From DATEPR01 sp036273855 (GTDB taxonomy: Bacteria > Actinomycetota > Actinomycetes > Mycobacteriales > Pseudonocardiaceae), in assembly GCA_036273855.1 (NCBI GenBank), contig DASUGU010000141.1, positions 1 through 64,000 on the forward strand: a stretch of 64,000 nucleotides of DNA, given 5' to 3'. The position numbers and the translations under genes were made by a program. The notes under the pieces are model-generated. The model saw only the letters and a list, made by a program, of their open reading frames with translations, did no database searches and was not told the DNA's origin. Positions 9,187 through 16,758 of the stretch are shown here, in pieces (within the stretch, counting starts at the first letter, position 1; every line of letters begins with the position of its first letter).

Positions 9187-9348
9187 ATGGAACTGACGCC
9201 GATCTTCGACGAACTGATGTCCGAATTATCGGGATCGACGGCGAGTCGGCCGGCGGGCGGCCAGGACAACAGCGGCCCGGCCGCCGAGGGCGCGCACCGC
9301 AAGCCGGACCAGGCAGCCGAGCCAGTGCCGGAGCCGGCGGAAAGCTGA
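9187..9348 (+). CDS. small 53-aa protein of unknown function
   Basis: ATG 9187 follows a good Shine-Dalgarno stretch (AAAGGGCGG at 9172-9180) and opens a 53-codon frame, MELTPIFDELMSEL..., that ends in a Pro/Glu-rich tail (PVPEPAES). The first 16 residues look like an amphipathic acidic helix and the remainder looks disordered. It lies 60 bases after the MFS gene and directly before a tandem-repeat tract whose first unit resembles its last codons. No cysteines or Ser/Thr cluster support a lanthipeptide, and no modification enzyme is nearby. I do not recognise a family. Confidence 0.45.
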   Translation: MELTPIFDELMSELSGSTASRPAGGQDNSGPAAEGAHRKPDQAAEPVPEPAES

Positions 9349-9351
9349 ACC

Positions 9352-9606
9352 GGTCAGCAGCATGCTGAGCAACTGAGTCCGGCCCGGAGCCGGCGGGCGG
9401 GCGAGGCGGTCAGGGCGGCATGGTGAGCGGCCGAGTTCGTGCCGGAGCCGGTGGCGGGCCGGGCGGTCAGGGCAGCCCACTGAGCAGCCGAGTCCGTGCC
9501 GGAGGCCGGCGGTGGGCCAATGCGGTCTGGGCGGCGTGGTGAGTGGCCGGGTTCGTGCTGGAGCCGGCGGCAGGCTGAGCTGGTCAGGGCAGCATGCTGA
9601 GCAGCC
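9352..9606 (+). repeat. imperfect tandem repeat, ~57 bp x 4-5, derived from the aldolase 3' end
   Basis: GGTCAG/GGTCTG-headed units begin at 9352, 9408, 9465, 9524 and 9582 (spacing 56, 57, 59 and 58 bases). Each contains versions of GGGCAGC..TGCTGAGCAGCCG followed by GTGCCGGAGCCGGCGG. The last unit lies inside the aldolase gene and encodes its final codons (RLLSMLP-stop), so the array looks like repeated, diverged copies of that gene's 3' end. Units differ too much for CRISPR and have no spacers of constant character. Function, if any, is unknown. Confidence 0.8.
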
Positions 9607-10429
9607 GACCGACCGTGTCGGCCATCGCCTGCCGCGCCGCCGCGAGGTACTGGCGGGGGTCGACGATGCGCTCGTCGTGGGCGAGGACGTCGCGGACCGC
9701 ATGGGTCATCGCGACGTTCAGCGCGGTGCCGACGTTGATCTTCACAATGCCCGCTTCGGCCGCTTTCCGTAGTTGACTTTCCGGCACACCGGACGAACCG
9801 TGCAGCACGAGGGGTACGTCGAGCCGGTCCCGCAGCCGCAGGATCAGGTCGATGTCGAGCATGGCGGACCGGGTGGTCATCGCGTGCTCACTGCCGACGG
9901 CGACGGCCAGCGCGTCGACAGATGTGCGGGCGACGTAGTCGGCGGCCTCGTCCGGATCGGTCCGCACACCGGCCGCGTGCGCACTCGCCGCGGCACCGGG
10001 TTTCCCACCTACGTAACCGAGTTCCGCCTCCACCCAGAGCCCGCGTTCGTGCGCGGCGCGGACCGCCCGTGCGGTGCGTTCGACGTTCTCCGCGAAGGGC
10101 AGCGCGCCCGCGTCGTACATCACTGAACTGAACCCGTTGTCCGCCGCGCGGGTGACCAGGTCGTCGTCGGTGACGTGGTCCAGATGCAGTGCGATCTCGA
10201 CCCCGGCCAGCCGGGCGACCTCGGCGGTCGCGGCGGCGATGGGCCGCAGTTGCCGGTGGTGGAACCGCACCGCGTTCTCGCTGATCTGCAGGATCACCGG
10301 CACGTCGAGCGAGGTCGCGGCGGCGCAGATCGCCTCGGCGTGCTCCAGCGTGATCACGTTGACGGCAGCGACCACGCCGTTGCGGCGCATCGCGTCGGCG
10401 ACCAGTTGGTTGGTGGGTACGAGAGTCAT
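9584..10429 (-). CDS. class II (zinc) ketose-bisphosphate aldolase, GatY/KbaY-like
   Basis: A 281-aa zinc-dependent aldolase of the tagatose/fructose-bisphosphate family. The HLDH motif near residue 83 supplies metal ligands; a second His-containing loop 'LHGSSG' near 214 and the phosphate-binding 'KINVGT' near 234 follow. It would split a ketose 1,6-bisphosphate or ketose 1-phosphate into dihydroxyacetone phosphate and an aldehyde. It is the last gene of a DeoR-SIS-PfkB-aldolase operon, which matches galactosamine/tagatose 6-phosphate breakdown. The ATG at 10429 overlaps a short upstream reading frame in an ATGA, and both ends of the gene are flanked by copies of its own ends. Confidence 0.9.
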   Translation of the reverse strand: MTLVPTNQLVADAMRRNGVVAAVNVITLEHAEAICAAATSLDVPVILQISENAVRFHHRQLRPIAAATAEVARLAGVEIALHLDHVTDDDLVTRAADNGFSSVMYDAGALPFAENVERTARAVRAAHERGLWVEAELGYVGGKPGAAASAHAAGVRTDPDEAADYVARTSVDALAVAVGSEHAMTTRSAMLDIDLILRLRDRLDVPLVLHGSSGVPESQLRKAAEAGIVKINVGTALNVAMTHAVRDVLAHDERIVDPRQYLAAARQAMADTVGRLLSMLP

Positions 10430-10622
10430 GGGATGGCCTCGATGCGTGCGCCTGTCCGCTGGCCGGTGGCGGCGGTGATCATGCCGTTGGGGTGCAGGGC
10501 GTGGGCGATGAGCTGGTTGGTGGGCGCGAGGGTCCGGGGATTGTCTGCTGGCCGCTGGCGGCGGCCACGATGTTGGGGTGCGGGGCGTGGGCGATCGGTT
10601 GGCTGGTCCGCGCAAGGGTCAT
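10430..10622 (-). repeat. two degenerate copies of the PfkB-aldolase gene junction
   Basis: Reading the - strand, the gap holds two extra versions of the aldolase 5' end. Copy one starts as an ATG at 10622 overlapping the PfkB stop (ATGA) and encodes MTLARTSQPIAHAPHPN. Copy two, from about 10536, encodes TLAPTNQLIAHALHPNG and runs into '...GQRTGARIEAIP-stop', which echoes the PfkB C-terminus ('AQRAGVRIEAIR-stop'). The true aldolase ATG at 10429 again overlaps that stop in an ATGA. Unit lengths are 86 and 107 bases. This is a tandem triplication of a translationally coupled gene junction. Confidence 0.8.
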
Positions 10623-11716
10623 CTGATCGCCTCGATGCGTACGCCTGCCCGCTGGGCGGTGACGTCTGCGGGGTCGATGTCGCCCGCGCAGGGTTGGAGG
10701 ACGGCTGCCGCGGCCAGTGCCATGGCGTCGGCGAGCATGTCGACCAGCCGCTGGCCGCGCTTCAGGCCGATGGCCAGTCCGGCGACCAGGGCGTCGCCCG
10801 CGCCGGTCGGGTTGCCGCGCAACGCTGTGCCGGGGCGACCCCGCCAGCAGCCGCCGGGTCCGGCGGCGATCAGGCCGTCCGCGCCCAAGGACGCGACGAT
10901 CGCCGTCGCGCCGACCAGGCCGCCGGCCGCAGCCGCGCCGGCCAGGCCGCCAGCCGCCGCAGCGGCTAGGCCGCCGACCGCCGCCGCCGCGCCGACCGCG
11001 CCGACCGCGCCGCCAGCCGCCGCCGCGCCGACCGCGCCGCCAGCCGCCGCCGCGCCGGCCGCGCCGGCGACCGGGGCCGCGCCGACCACTGGGCCGACCA
11101 CGGTGCCGACCGCGGTGCCGACCGCGGCCAGTGGATTCGGGTTGCCGGTGAGTTCGGCCAGTTCGGCGGCGTTGGGCTTGGCCACCGTCGGTCCTGCCGC
11201 GATCGCCCGGGCGAGTGCGGCACCACTGCTGTCGACCACGATCGGCCGTCCCGCCCGCCGCGCCTGGCGGACCAGGTCGGCGATGGCGTCCTGGGGTGCA
11301 CCGATCGGCAGCGAGCCGCTGACCACCACGACATCGGCGGATGGCAACAGTGCGGTGAACCGCTCGGCCACCGCCGTCCAGTCCGCCACCGTCGCCGGTT
11401 CGGACAGCAGCGTCGCCTCGCCCGTGGCGTCGTCCAGCACCGTCACCGTGCGCCGGGTCGGTGCGCCCACGTCCACCAACTCCGCCGCGACACCCCGTTC
11501 GGCCAAGCCGGCGCGGAACCGGTCACCGGACTCGCCGCCCACCGGGGCCAGTACGACTGCCTGCTGGCCGAGCGTCGTCAGGACCCTGGCGACGTTGACC
11601 GCTTTGCCGCCGGGCCGATGTATGACGTCGCTGACCCGGTTGGCGCCGCCGACCCGCAGGCTCGCGACCCGGTAGGTCACGTCGATCGCCGGGCTGGGCG
11701 CCACGCACACGATCAC
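10619..11716 (-). CDS. PfkB-family sugar-phosphate kinase (1-phosphofructokinase/tagatose-6-phosphate kinase like)
   Basis: A 365-aa ribokinase-superfamily kinase. N-terminal 'SPAIDVTY' and 'GGKAVNVA' substrate loops, 'KPNAAELAELTG' in the middle and the C-terminal 'NPTGAGDA' anion-hole/catalytic-base motif near residue 300 mark the 1-phosphofructokinase/tagatose-6-phosphate kinase branch. It would phosphorylate the ketose phosphate that the next gene cleaves. GTG 11716 overlaps the SIS-gene stop (GTGA). Odd feature: residues ~197-266 are an Ala/Gly/Val-only tract inserted between the TGNP loop and the 'ATAIVASLGADG' strand, making the protein ~55 residues longer than usual for the family (~310). 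The insert keeps the frame and the catalytic end is intact. Confidence 0.88.
   Translation of the reverse strand: MIVCVAPSPAIDVTYRVASLRVGGANRVSDVIHRPGGKAVNVARVLTTLGQQAVVLAPVGGESGDRFRAGLAERGVAAELVDVGAPTRRTVTVLDDATGEATLLSEPATVADWTAVAERFTALLPSADVVVVSGSLPIGAPQDAIADLVRQARRAGRPIVVDSSGAALARAIAAGPTVAKPNAAELAELTGNPNPLAAVGTAVGTVVGPVVGAAPVAGAAGAAAAGGAVGAAAAGGAVGAVGAAAAVGGLAAAAAGGLAGAAAAGGLVGATAIVASLGADGLIAAGPGGCWRGRPGTALRGNPTGAGDALVAGLAIGLKRGQRLVDMLADAMALAAAAVLQPCAGDIDPADVTAQRAGVRIEAIR
10916..11125 (-). repeat. in-frame GC-rich repeat expansion inside the PfkB gene
   Basis: About 210 bases made of reiterated GCCGCC/GCCGCGCCGACC-type elements, encoding only Ala, Gly, Val and occasional Leu/Pro. The repeats are imperfect (for example two near-identical blocks around 11010-11060) and the length is a multiple of three relative to flanking PfkB sequence, so the reading frame survives. 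It lies at a surface loop position between secondary-structure elements. Confidence 0.75.
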
Positions 11717-12609
11717 GTCGCGCCGCCGCGGTCGAGCACGACGGACCGGGTCAGCGCCCTGGGCCGGTCGGGGTCGAGGCCGATGGCCTGCGCTCGCCGC
11801 ACCGCGAGTGACTGAACGCGGACCAGGTCGACGACCGGGTCGAGGTCGTCGGCGACCACCGTCGCACCGGTCGCCCGGATGTCGCGCACGATGCCGTCGG
11901 CCGGCGTGCCGAACACCCACACCGCACGGCCGGGCTGCGCGATGGCGATCGGGCCGTGCCGGTACTCCAACTGCGGGTACGACTCGGTCCACACACCGGC
12001 CGCCTCGCGCATCTTCAGCCCTGCCTCCAGCGCCACCCCGTACGCCCAGCCGCTGCCCAGGAACGTGAACTGGTCGGCGTTCTCGGCCGCGACCTCGATC
12101 CGATCCACATCGGACACTTGCGCGATCACATCGTCCAGCGGCACGCCCAGCGAGCCACGCAGCATCATCAGCGCGGTCGTCGCGAACACCGTCTGCACAA
12201 CGGATTCCTCGTCGGCGAAGGCCAGCACGATCGGATGCGCCGCGGCCACCGCGACCGGGCTGTCCGGCACAGCCGTGATCGCGGTGACCGGGCTGGTCGC
12301 GTCGGCCATCGCGCGCAGGACCTCCGTGGTGGTACCGGATCGGGAGATCACCACGGTCCGGTCGTACCGCCGGGCGGCGCGGAACTCGCTGGCCGCGAAC
12401 GCGTCGGTCTCGCCGAACCCGGCCGCTTCGCGCAGCGCCGCGTACGCGATGGCCATGAACCACGACGTGCCACTGCCCAGCACGGCGACCCGCTCGCCAG
12501 GGCGCGGCAGCGCGTCGGCTACCTCGGGCACCAGCGCCAGCGCTCTCGCCCAGCACTCCGGCTGGCGGCCGATCTCACGGACGACGTGCGGTTGCGGCGC
12601 GGCAGGCAT
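11713..12609 (-). CDS. SIS-domain sugar isomerase/deaminase (AgaS/GlmS-C like)
   Basis: A 298-aa protein of two SIS modules. The first has 'LGSGTSWFMA' near residue 45 and 'SRSGTTTEVLRA' near 89 (phosphosugar-binding Ser/Thr loops); the second has 'LGSGWAYGVALEAGLKMREA' around 185-204. 'ESYPQLEYRHGP' near 210 matches the Glu/His segment of the GlmS isomerase domain and AgaS. The likely role is isomerisation/deamination of an amino-sugar phosphate such as galactosamine 6-phosphate to tagatose 6-phosphate, feeding the PfkB kinase and aldolase that follow. It is coupled to PfkB by a GTGA overlap and begins 42 bases after the regulator gene. It lacks the GlmS glutaminase domain. Confidence 0.88.
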   Translation of the reverse strand: MPAAPQPHVVREIGRQPECWARALALVPEVADALPRPGERVAVLGSGTSWFMAIAYAALREAAGFGETDAFAASEFRAARRYDRTVVISRSGTTTEVLRAMADATSPVTAITAVPDSPVAVAAAHPIVLAFADEESVVQTVFATTALMMLRGSLGVPLDDVIAQVSDVDRIEVAAENADQFTFLGSGWAYGVALEAGLKMREAAGVWTESYPQLEYRHGPIAIAQPGRAVWVFGTPADGIVRDIRATGATVVADDLDPVVDLVRVQSLAVRRAQAIGLDPDRPRALTRSVVLDRGGAT

Positions 12610-12651
12610 ACCCCCATCCTGCCCGCGTCATGACCAAGTGTCCATATTCGC

Positions 12652-13443
12652 TCAGTAAACGTGCGCGTTTGTGATCGATGTGTACACGACGTGCACGACG
12701 GGCCCCAGCCGTTCCAGTGCTGCCACGTCGGCGTCCGTGACCTGGGCATCCGTGACGATGTCCGACACGGCAGCGATGTCCACGATCTTGGCGAACGTCC
12801 GGCGGCCGATCTTGCTGGAGTCGGCGACCACGATGGTCCGCTCGGCCGCGCGCACCAGTGCCCGATTCGTGTTCGCTTCGACCTCGTGGTGGGTGGTGAA
12901 GCCCGCCGCCGGGCTCACGCCGTCCACCCCGAGCACCGCTACGTCCACGTTGATGTTGGCCAGGGTCTGCTCGGCGAGCGGGCCCACCAGCTCATAGGAC
13001 TCCGAGCGGGCGCTACCCCCGCACACCACCAGTTCGATGTTCGCGCGCACGGCCAGTTCGGACGCGATGTTCAGCGCGTTGGTGACGATCCGCAGGTGAG
13101 GGCGCCGCACCAGGGCGCGGGCCACTTCCGTCGTGGTTGTGCCACCGTTGAGCCCGACCGACGTGGCATCGGCGGGTACCAGCGTGTCCACATGGGCGGC
13201 GATCGCGCGTTTCGCCTCGAAGTGCTGGCCACCCCGGTAGCGCATCGGCAGCTCGTACAGCACACCGGACGCGACTGCGCCACCGTGTGTCCTGGTGAGC
13301 AGTTGCTGCTCCTCCAGCAGGTGCAGGTCGCGGCGCACCGACGCCTCGGACACGTTCAGTTCGGCGGCGAGCACACCGACGCCGACCGAGCCGTGCTCGT
13401 TGAGCTTCCGCAGTATCTGACCGAGGCGATCTTCCTGACGCAC
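12652..13443 (-). CDS. DeoR-family transcriptional regulator of the amino-sugar operon
   Basis: A 263-aa DeoR/GlpR-type regulator: N-terminal HTH (residues 1-57, 'VSEASVRRDLHLLEEQQLL', then the hinge 'RTHGGA') and a C-terminal sugar-phosphate sensor domain with 'GLNGGTTTTEVARAL', 'VTNALNIA', 'DSSKIGRRTFAKI'. GTG 13443 is chosen because the HTH begins with VRQEDRLGQIL; the longer open frame upstream is repeat DNA. First gene of the operon, so it probably autoregulates and responds to a phosphorylated sugar intermediate. Four 41-bp repeats lie in the region just upstream and are candidate binding sites or simply intergenic repeats. Confidence 0.92.
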   Translation of the reverse strand: MRQEDRLGQILRKLNEHGSVGVGVLAAELNVSEASVRRDLHLLEEQQLLTRTHGGAVASGVLYELPMRYRGGQHFEAKRAIAAHVDTLVPADATSVGLNGGTTTTEVARALVRRPHLRIVTNALNIASELAVRANIELVVCGGSARSESYELVGPLAEQTLANINVDVAVLGVDGVSPAAGFTTHHEVEANTNRALVRAAERTIVVADSSKIGRRTFAKIVDIAAVSDIVTDAQVTDADVAALERLGPVVHVVYTSITNAHVY

Positions 13444-13463
13444 GCGGCCACGATACGCGAACC

Positions 13464-13603
13464 TGCGCGGATCGAGCGCCGATGGCCAGGCCCTGTGGAC
13501 AACTCCGGGCGAATCGAGCGCCGACCGCGAGGCCGCTGACCACGCTGCGCGGATCGAGCGCGGACACCCCTGTGTTGTGGGCAAGTCTGCGTGAATCGAG
13601 CAT
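13464..13603. repeat. four ~41-bp tandem repeats upstream of the DeoR gene
   Basis: The core GCGNRGATCGAGC / GCGNGAATCGAGC occurs four times in the same orientation, with the ATCGAG element starting at 13471, 13513, 13553 and 13595 (spacing 42, 40 and 42 bases, about four helical turns). After each of the first three cores a TGTGGACAAC/TGACCAC/TGTGGGCAAG-like element recurs. They fill the space between the DeoR start and the AraC pseudogene. Regular phasing would suit a cooperative operator array, but the units also look like a generic intergenic tandem repeat. Confidence 0.75.
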
Positions 13604-13616
13604 GGATGGTGATCGA

Positions 13617-14465
13617 TTATGAGCGGAACGCTCGACGGTATTCCCGGGGCGTCATGTGCCGGCTGCCGAGGAACCGGCGGTTGAAGTTGGCAGGTTGGTG
13701 AAGCCGCAGGCGTGTGCGATGTCGGCGATCGGCCGGTCGGTGTCGGTCAGCGCACGGCTCGCCGCGGCCAGGCGCACCGTGGTCAGATATTCCGTCAGCG
13801 TGGTCCCAGTTGCCGCCGCAGCAGTCGACTCACCGGCGACGGCGCCATCGACACCGCCGACGCCACGTCGGACCTGGTCACGGGCTCCGTGTAGTGCTCG
13901 TCCAGTAGCTGACCACCGCGCTGAGCGCGTCCGCCGACGTGGCCGAGATCGACCGGGCCGCCGCCGTGCTCGCCAGCGTGACCAGCGACGGCTGCTCGGC
14001 CAGGTCGGTGAGCAGTTCGAGCAGCGCCACCGTCTGCCGGGCACCGTCGAGCTCGGCGAGCCGCAGCGCGGACCGCGACAGGTCGGACGACGGCACCGAC
14101 AACGCGACACCATGACCGGACCGCGCCAGCAGCTCCCGGACCGCGACGAACTCCGGCCCGGCCGTGAGCCGGTCGACGAACGCCGCCGAGAGCTGGGCGA
14201 CGCACGCGGACTGTGGCCCGTGCGCCGCTGCCGCTGCGTAGGTGTGCGGGAGCCGGGGCCCGAACAGCGCGACGTCGCCGGGACCGTAGGCAGCGGCCGC
14301 ATCGCCGGCGAACCGCCTACCCGTCCCGGCGGTGATCACGGTCAGCTCGTAGTAGTCGTGCGCGTGCCAGGCGAACGGAAAATCGGGCGCCGTGCGGACC
14401 TGGAACGCCCACGCCCGCCCCGCTCCCGGCGTGATGAACTCGACGACCGGCCGCACCACCCGCAC
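13617..14465 (-). pseudogene. AraC-family regulator broken by three single-base deletions
   Basis: Read on the - strand from GTG 14465, the cupin-like sensor domain (WAFQVRTAPDFPFAWHAHDYYELTV, HTYAAAAAHGP) is intact for about 175 residues. The frame then shifts at 'VVSY' (should continue LDEHYTEPVTRSDVA), at 'RRQLG' (should continue TTLTEYLTTVRL) and at 'GFTNL' (should continue ANFNRRFLGSRHMTPREYRR), each time by one missing base in a short run of C or G. Concatenating the frames gives a complete AraC with both HTH motifs and a stop at 13617-13619. It is divergent from the dioxygenase gene it presumably controlled. Decay and sequencing error are both possible. Confidence 0.85.
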
Positions 14466-14543
14466 GTTACCGGTCACACGCGTACCAGTTTCGGCTCCGC
14501 GACGCGCTAGTTCGCACGGTGGCCGGCGGCGACGCTGATCGGC

Positions 14544-15347
14544 ATGACCGACATCGACTCCGCCTACCCGCTGACCACCGCCCAGGTCGACTCGCTCGAC
14601 CGGCAGGGCTTCCTGCGCGTGCCTGGCCTGCTCAGTCCGGACACGATCGCGCATGTCGGGCCGACCGTCACCCGGCGGGTGCTGGCGCTGAACACGATGC
14701 ACCTGCCCATGGCCGAGCGCGACACCTACCATCGGGCGTTCCTCCAGGTCACCAACCTGTGGCAGCACGACGAACTGGTGCGGCAGTTGGTGTTCTCCCG
14801 CCGTGTGGCGCGGGTGGCCGCCGAACTGCTCGGCGTTCGCGGCGTGCGGCTGTACCACGACCAGGCGCTGTACAAGGAACCCGGCGGCGGCATCACACCG
14901 TGGCATGCCGACCGGTACTACTGGCCGTTCGCGTCGGACCGCACGATCACCGTGTGGATTCCGCTGCAGGAGACCCCGCGTGAACTCGGCTCGCTGGAGT
15001 TCGCGGTGGGTAGCCACCGGTTCGAGTACGGGCGTGACCTGCCGATCGGCGATGACTCGGAACGCGAGATGCAAAGCGTCGTCGCCGAGCAGGAGTTCAC
15101 AGTGGACAGTGCGTCCTACGCGCTGGGCGACGCCAGTTTCCACCTCGGCTGGACGCTCCACCGGGCCGGAGCGAACCGGTCGACCGTGCCGCGCCGGGTC
15201 ATGACGGTCATCTACGCCGACGCCGACATCGTCGTGAGCGAACCAGTCAACGACGCGCAGCGGGAGGATCTCCGCGTCTGCCTGGCGGGTGCGGCGGTCG
15301 GCGGCGTGCCGGACGGCGAGCTGAATCCCTTGCTGTACAGCCAATAG
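14544..15347 (+). CDS. phytanoyl-CoA dioxygenase (PhyH)-family Fe(II)/2-oxoglutarate oxygenase
   Basis: A 267-aa non-haem iron oxygenase. The metal triad is visible as H-x-D in 'TPWHADRYYW' (about residues 120-125) and the distal His in 'GWTLHRAGAN' (near 208), with a downstream Arg (RRVM) for 2-oxoglutarate. The 'YHDQALYKEPGGG' segment preceding HxD is typical of PhyH proteins that act on natural products or small acids. The substrate is unknown. The gene is divergent from the decayed AraC regulator; its stop codon abuts, base to base, the stop of the convergent regulator at 15348. Confidence 0.9.
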   Translation: MTDIDSAYPLTTAQVDSLDRQGFLRVPGLLSPDTIAHVGPTVTRRVLALNTMHLPMAERDTYHRAFLQVTNLWQHDELVRQLVFSRRVARVAAELLGVRGVRLYHDQALYKEPGGGITPWHADRYYWPFASDRTITVWIPLQETPRELGSLEFAVGSHRFEYGRDLPIGDDSEREMQSVVAEQEFTVDSASYALGDASFHLGWTLHRAGANRSTVPRRVMTVIYADADIVVSEPVNDAQREDLRVCLAGAAVGGVPDGELNPLLYSQ

Positions 15348-16670
15348 TCAGGGCCGGCCGGCGATGAGGCGGTAGGTCTGCCGGGGCCTGCCCGGTGTCG
15401 TCACCGACGCGGGCGGCACGGGCCAGGCCAGCCCGTCCCGCACCAGTTCCTGGAGCACCCGGCGGGCGGTGCGGGCGCTGATGCCCAGCAGCCGCGCGGC
15501 GAGTTCGGCATCGACGAGCTGCGCGTCCGAGTCCGGTTCGACCAGGCCGGCGCGCAGCGCGGCGACCGTCTCCAGGTGCTTCGAGTCGACCACGTCCTCG
15601 TCGAGGTCGGCCGCGTCACCTGTGTCGCTGAGCGCGAGTGTCGAACCGTCGCGCAGTCGCACGTAGACGCGGTCCGCCCCGCCCGCCCTGGCGTCGTCGA
15701 GCGCGTGCTCGGCGTTCACCTCGGCGGATGCGGCCGTCGCGCCCATCCCGAAGCCGACGTACGGCGTCACGCCGGTGGCCCGCCGCACCCGGTTCACGAA
15801 CGACGACACCACGAACTGCCCACTGACATCCGTGACCGACGCCAGTGTCGCCACCAGCACCAGGCTCCGGTCGTCGCGCGGGAGAATGCTGATCGACAGG
15901 CGGTCGGTGTCGGCCCGCAGCGCCCGCAGCGCGTCCAGCCGGAGTTCCTGCGCCGCCCAGCCGCCGGGGCCGCTGGACAGTTTCCGCACGTCGGGCAGTT
16001 CGACCAGACCGATCACCAACTGCGCGCCCTCCAGGACGCTGCCCGCGCCGAGGACCGCGGCGGCCCGCAGCGCCGCGCGCAGGGCCGAACCGGTGGCCTG
16101 CACCCGCACCACGGGCACCTTCGCCTTGGCCAGCTCGCGCGCGACCGCGTCGACCGTGGTGAGCGCGCCGGTGGTGCGACGACTCTGGAACAGGTCACGA
16201 TGGAAGTCGGCGAACCCGGACGCGCTGTCCGGTCCCTCGTACGGCGACGCGTGCACGCGCGCGTCGCTCAGTTCGCACTCGTCGTACGCCTCGGCGATGG
16301 CCGGCACGCTCAACGAGTCGATGCTGACCCGCTCCGCATCGATGAGGCCACCGCGCATCGCGCGCAACATCGCGCCGTACAGGGACGAACCGCTCAGCTC
16401 GACGAACGTGGCCGGGCGGGTGAGCACACCCGCGTCCTTGGCGATGTCGTAGGGGAGCGGACCGGCGAACAGCACCACGTCGACGTCGTCCACGATGCCG
16501 TGCACGCGGTCGGCGATCTGGCTGTGCTTCTGGTACTGGGTCCCGACCAGGCTCATCGGCGTCGCCTCGCCCACGACGAGGGCGTGACCGACCTCGACCA
16601 TGCGGTGCACGACCACCGGCGGGCCGACGATCCCGACGCGCACGGCGCCGGTGCTGTTCGACCGGGTCAT
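15348..16670 (-). CDS. winged-helix regulator with a degenerate GGDEF-like domain
   Basis: A 440-aa putative transcription regulator. The N-terminal ~190 residues resemble an alpha/beta ligand-binding domain ('VGIVGPPVVVHRMVEVG', 'DVVLFAGPLPYDIA'). The middle (~225-350) follows the nucleotidyl-cyclase/GGDEF fold ('VTPYVGFGMGATAASAEVNAEHAL...GGADRVYV') but lacks a GGDEF signature. The last ~60 residues form a winged helix ('ELAARLLGISARTARRVLQELVRDG'). This architecture occurs in Gram-positive regulators of amino-acid or amine metabolism. It lies just downstream (88-base gap) of the class III aminotransferase on the same strand, so it may control that gene. Exact family assignment is uncertain. 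Confidence 0.7.
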   Translation of the reverse strand: MTRSNSTGAVRVGIVGPPVVVHRMVEVGHALVVGEATPMSLVGTQYQKHSQIADRVHGIVDDVDVVLFAGPLPYDIAKDAGVLTRPATFVELSGSSLYGAMLRAMRGGLIDAERVSIDSLSVPAIAEAYDECELSDARVHASPYEGPDSASGFADFHRDLFQSRRTTGALTTVDAVARELAKAKVPVVRVQATGSALRAALRAAAVLGAGSVLEGAQLVIGLVELPDVRKLSSGPGGWAAQELRLDALRALRADTDRLSISILPRDDRSLVLVATLASVTDVSGQFVVSSFVNRVRRATGVTPYVGFGMGATAASAEVNAEHALDDARAGGADRVYVRLRDGSTLALSDTGDAADLDEDVVDSKHLETVAALRAGLVEPDSDAQLVDAELAARLLGISARTARRVLQELVRDGLAWPVPPASVTTPGRPRQTYRLIAGRP

Positions 16671-16758
16671 GCGCGCCTACTTCCGTCGTCGAGGTCGTCG
16701 AGGTCGTGCAGGTTGCAGTCGACCGTAATGCAGCCTACGGACCGACGCAGTGCGCACG

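Noticed and set aside
9352..9606. CRISPR array
   Set aside because: Units are diverged, adjacent and lack spacers of unrelated sequence; no cas genes.
10430..10615. 61-residue N-terminal extension of the aldolase from TTG 10615
   Set aside because: The extension is repeat DNA read out of frame; aldolase homology starts at ATG 10429.
13464..13603. CRISPR array
   Set aside because: Only four imperfect cores and the intervening sequence is also partly repeated; no cas genes.
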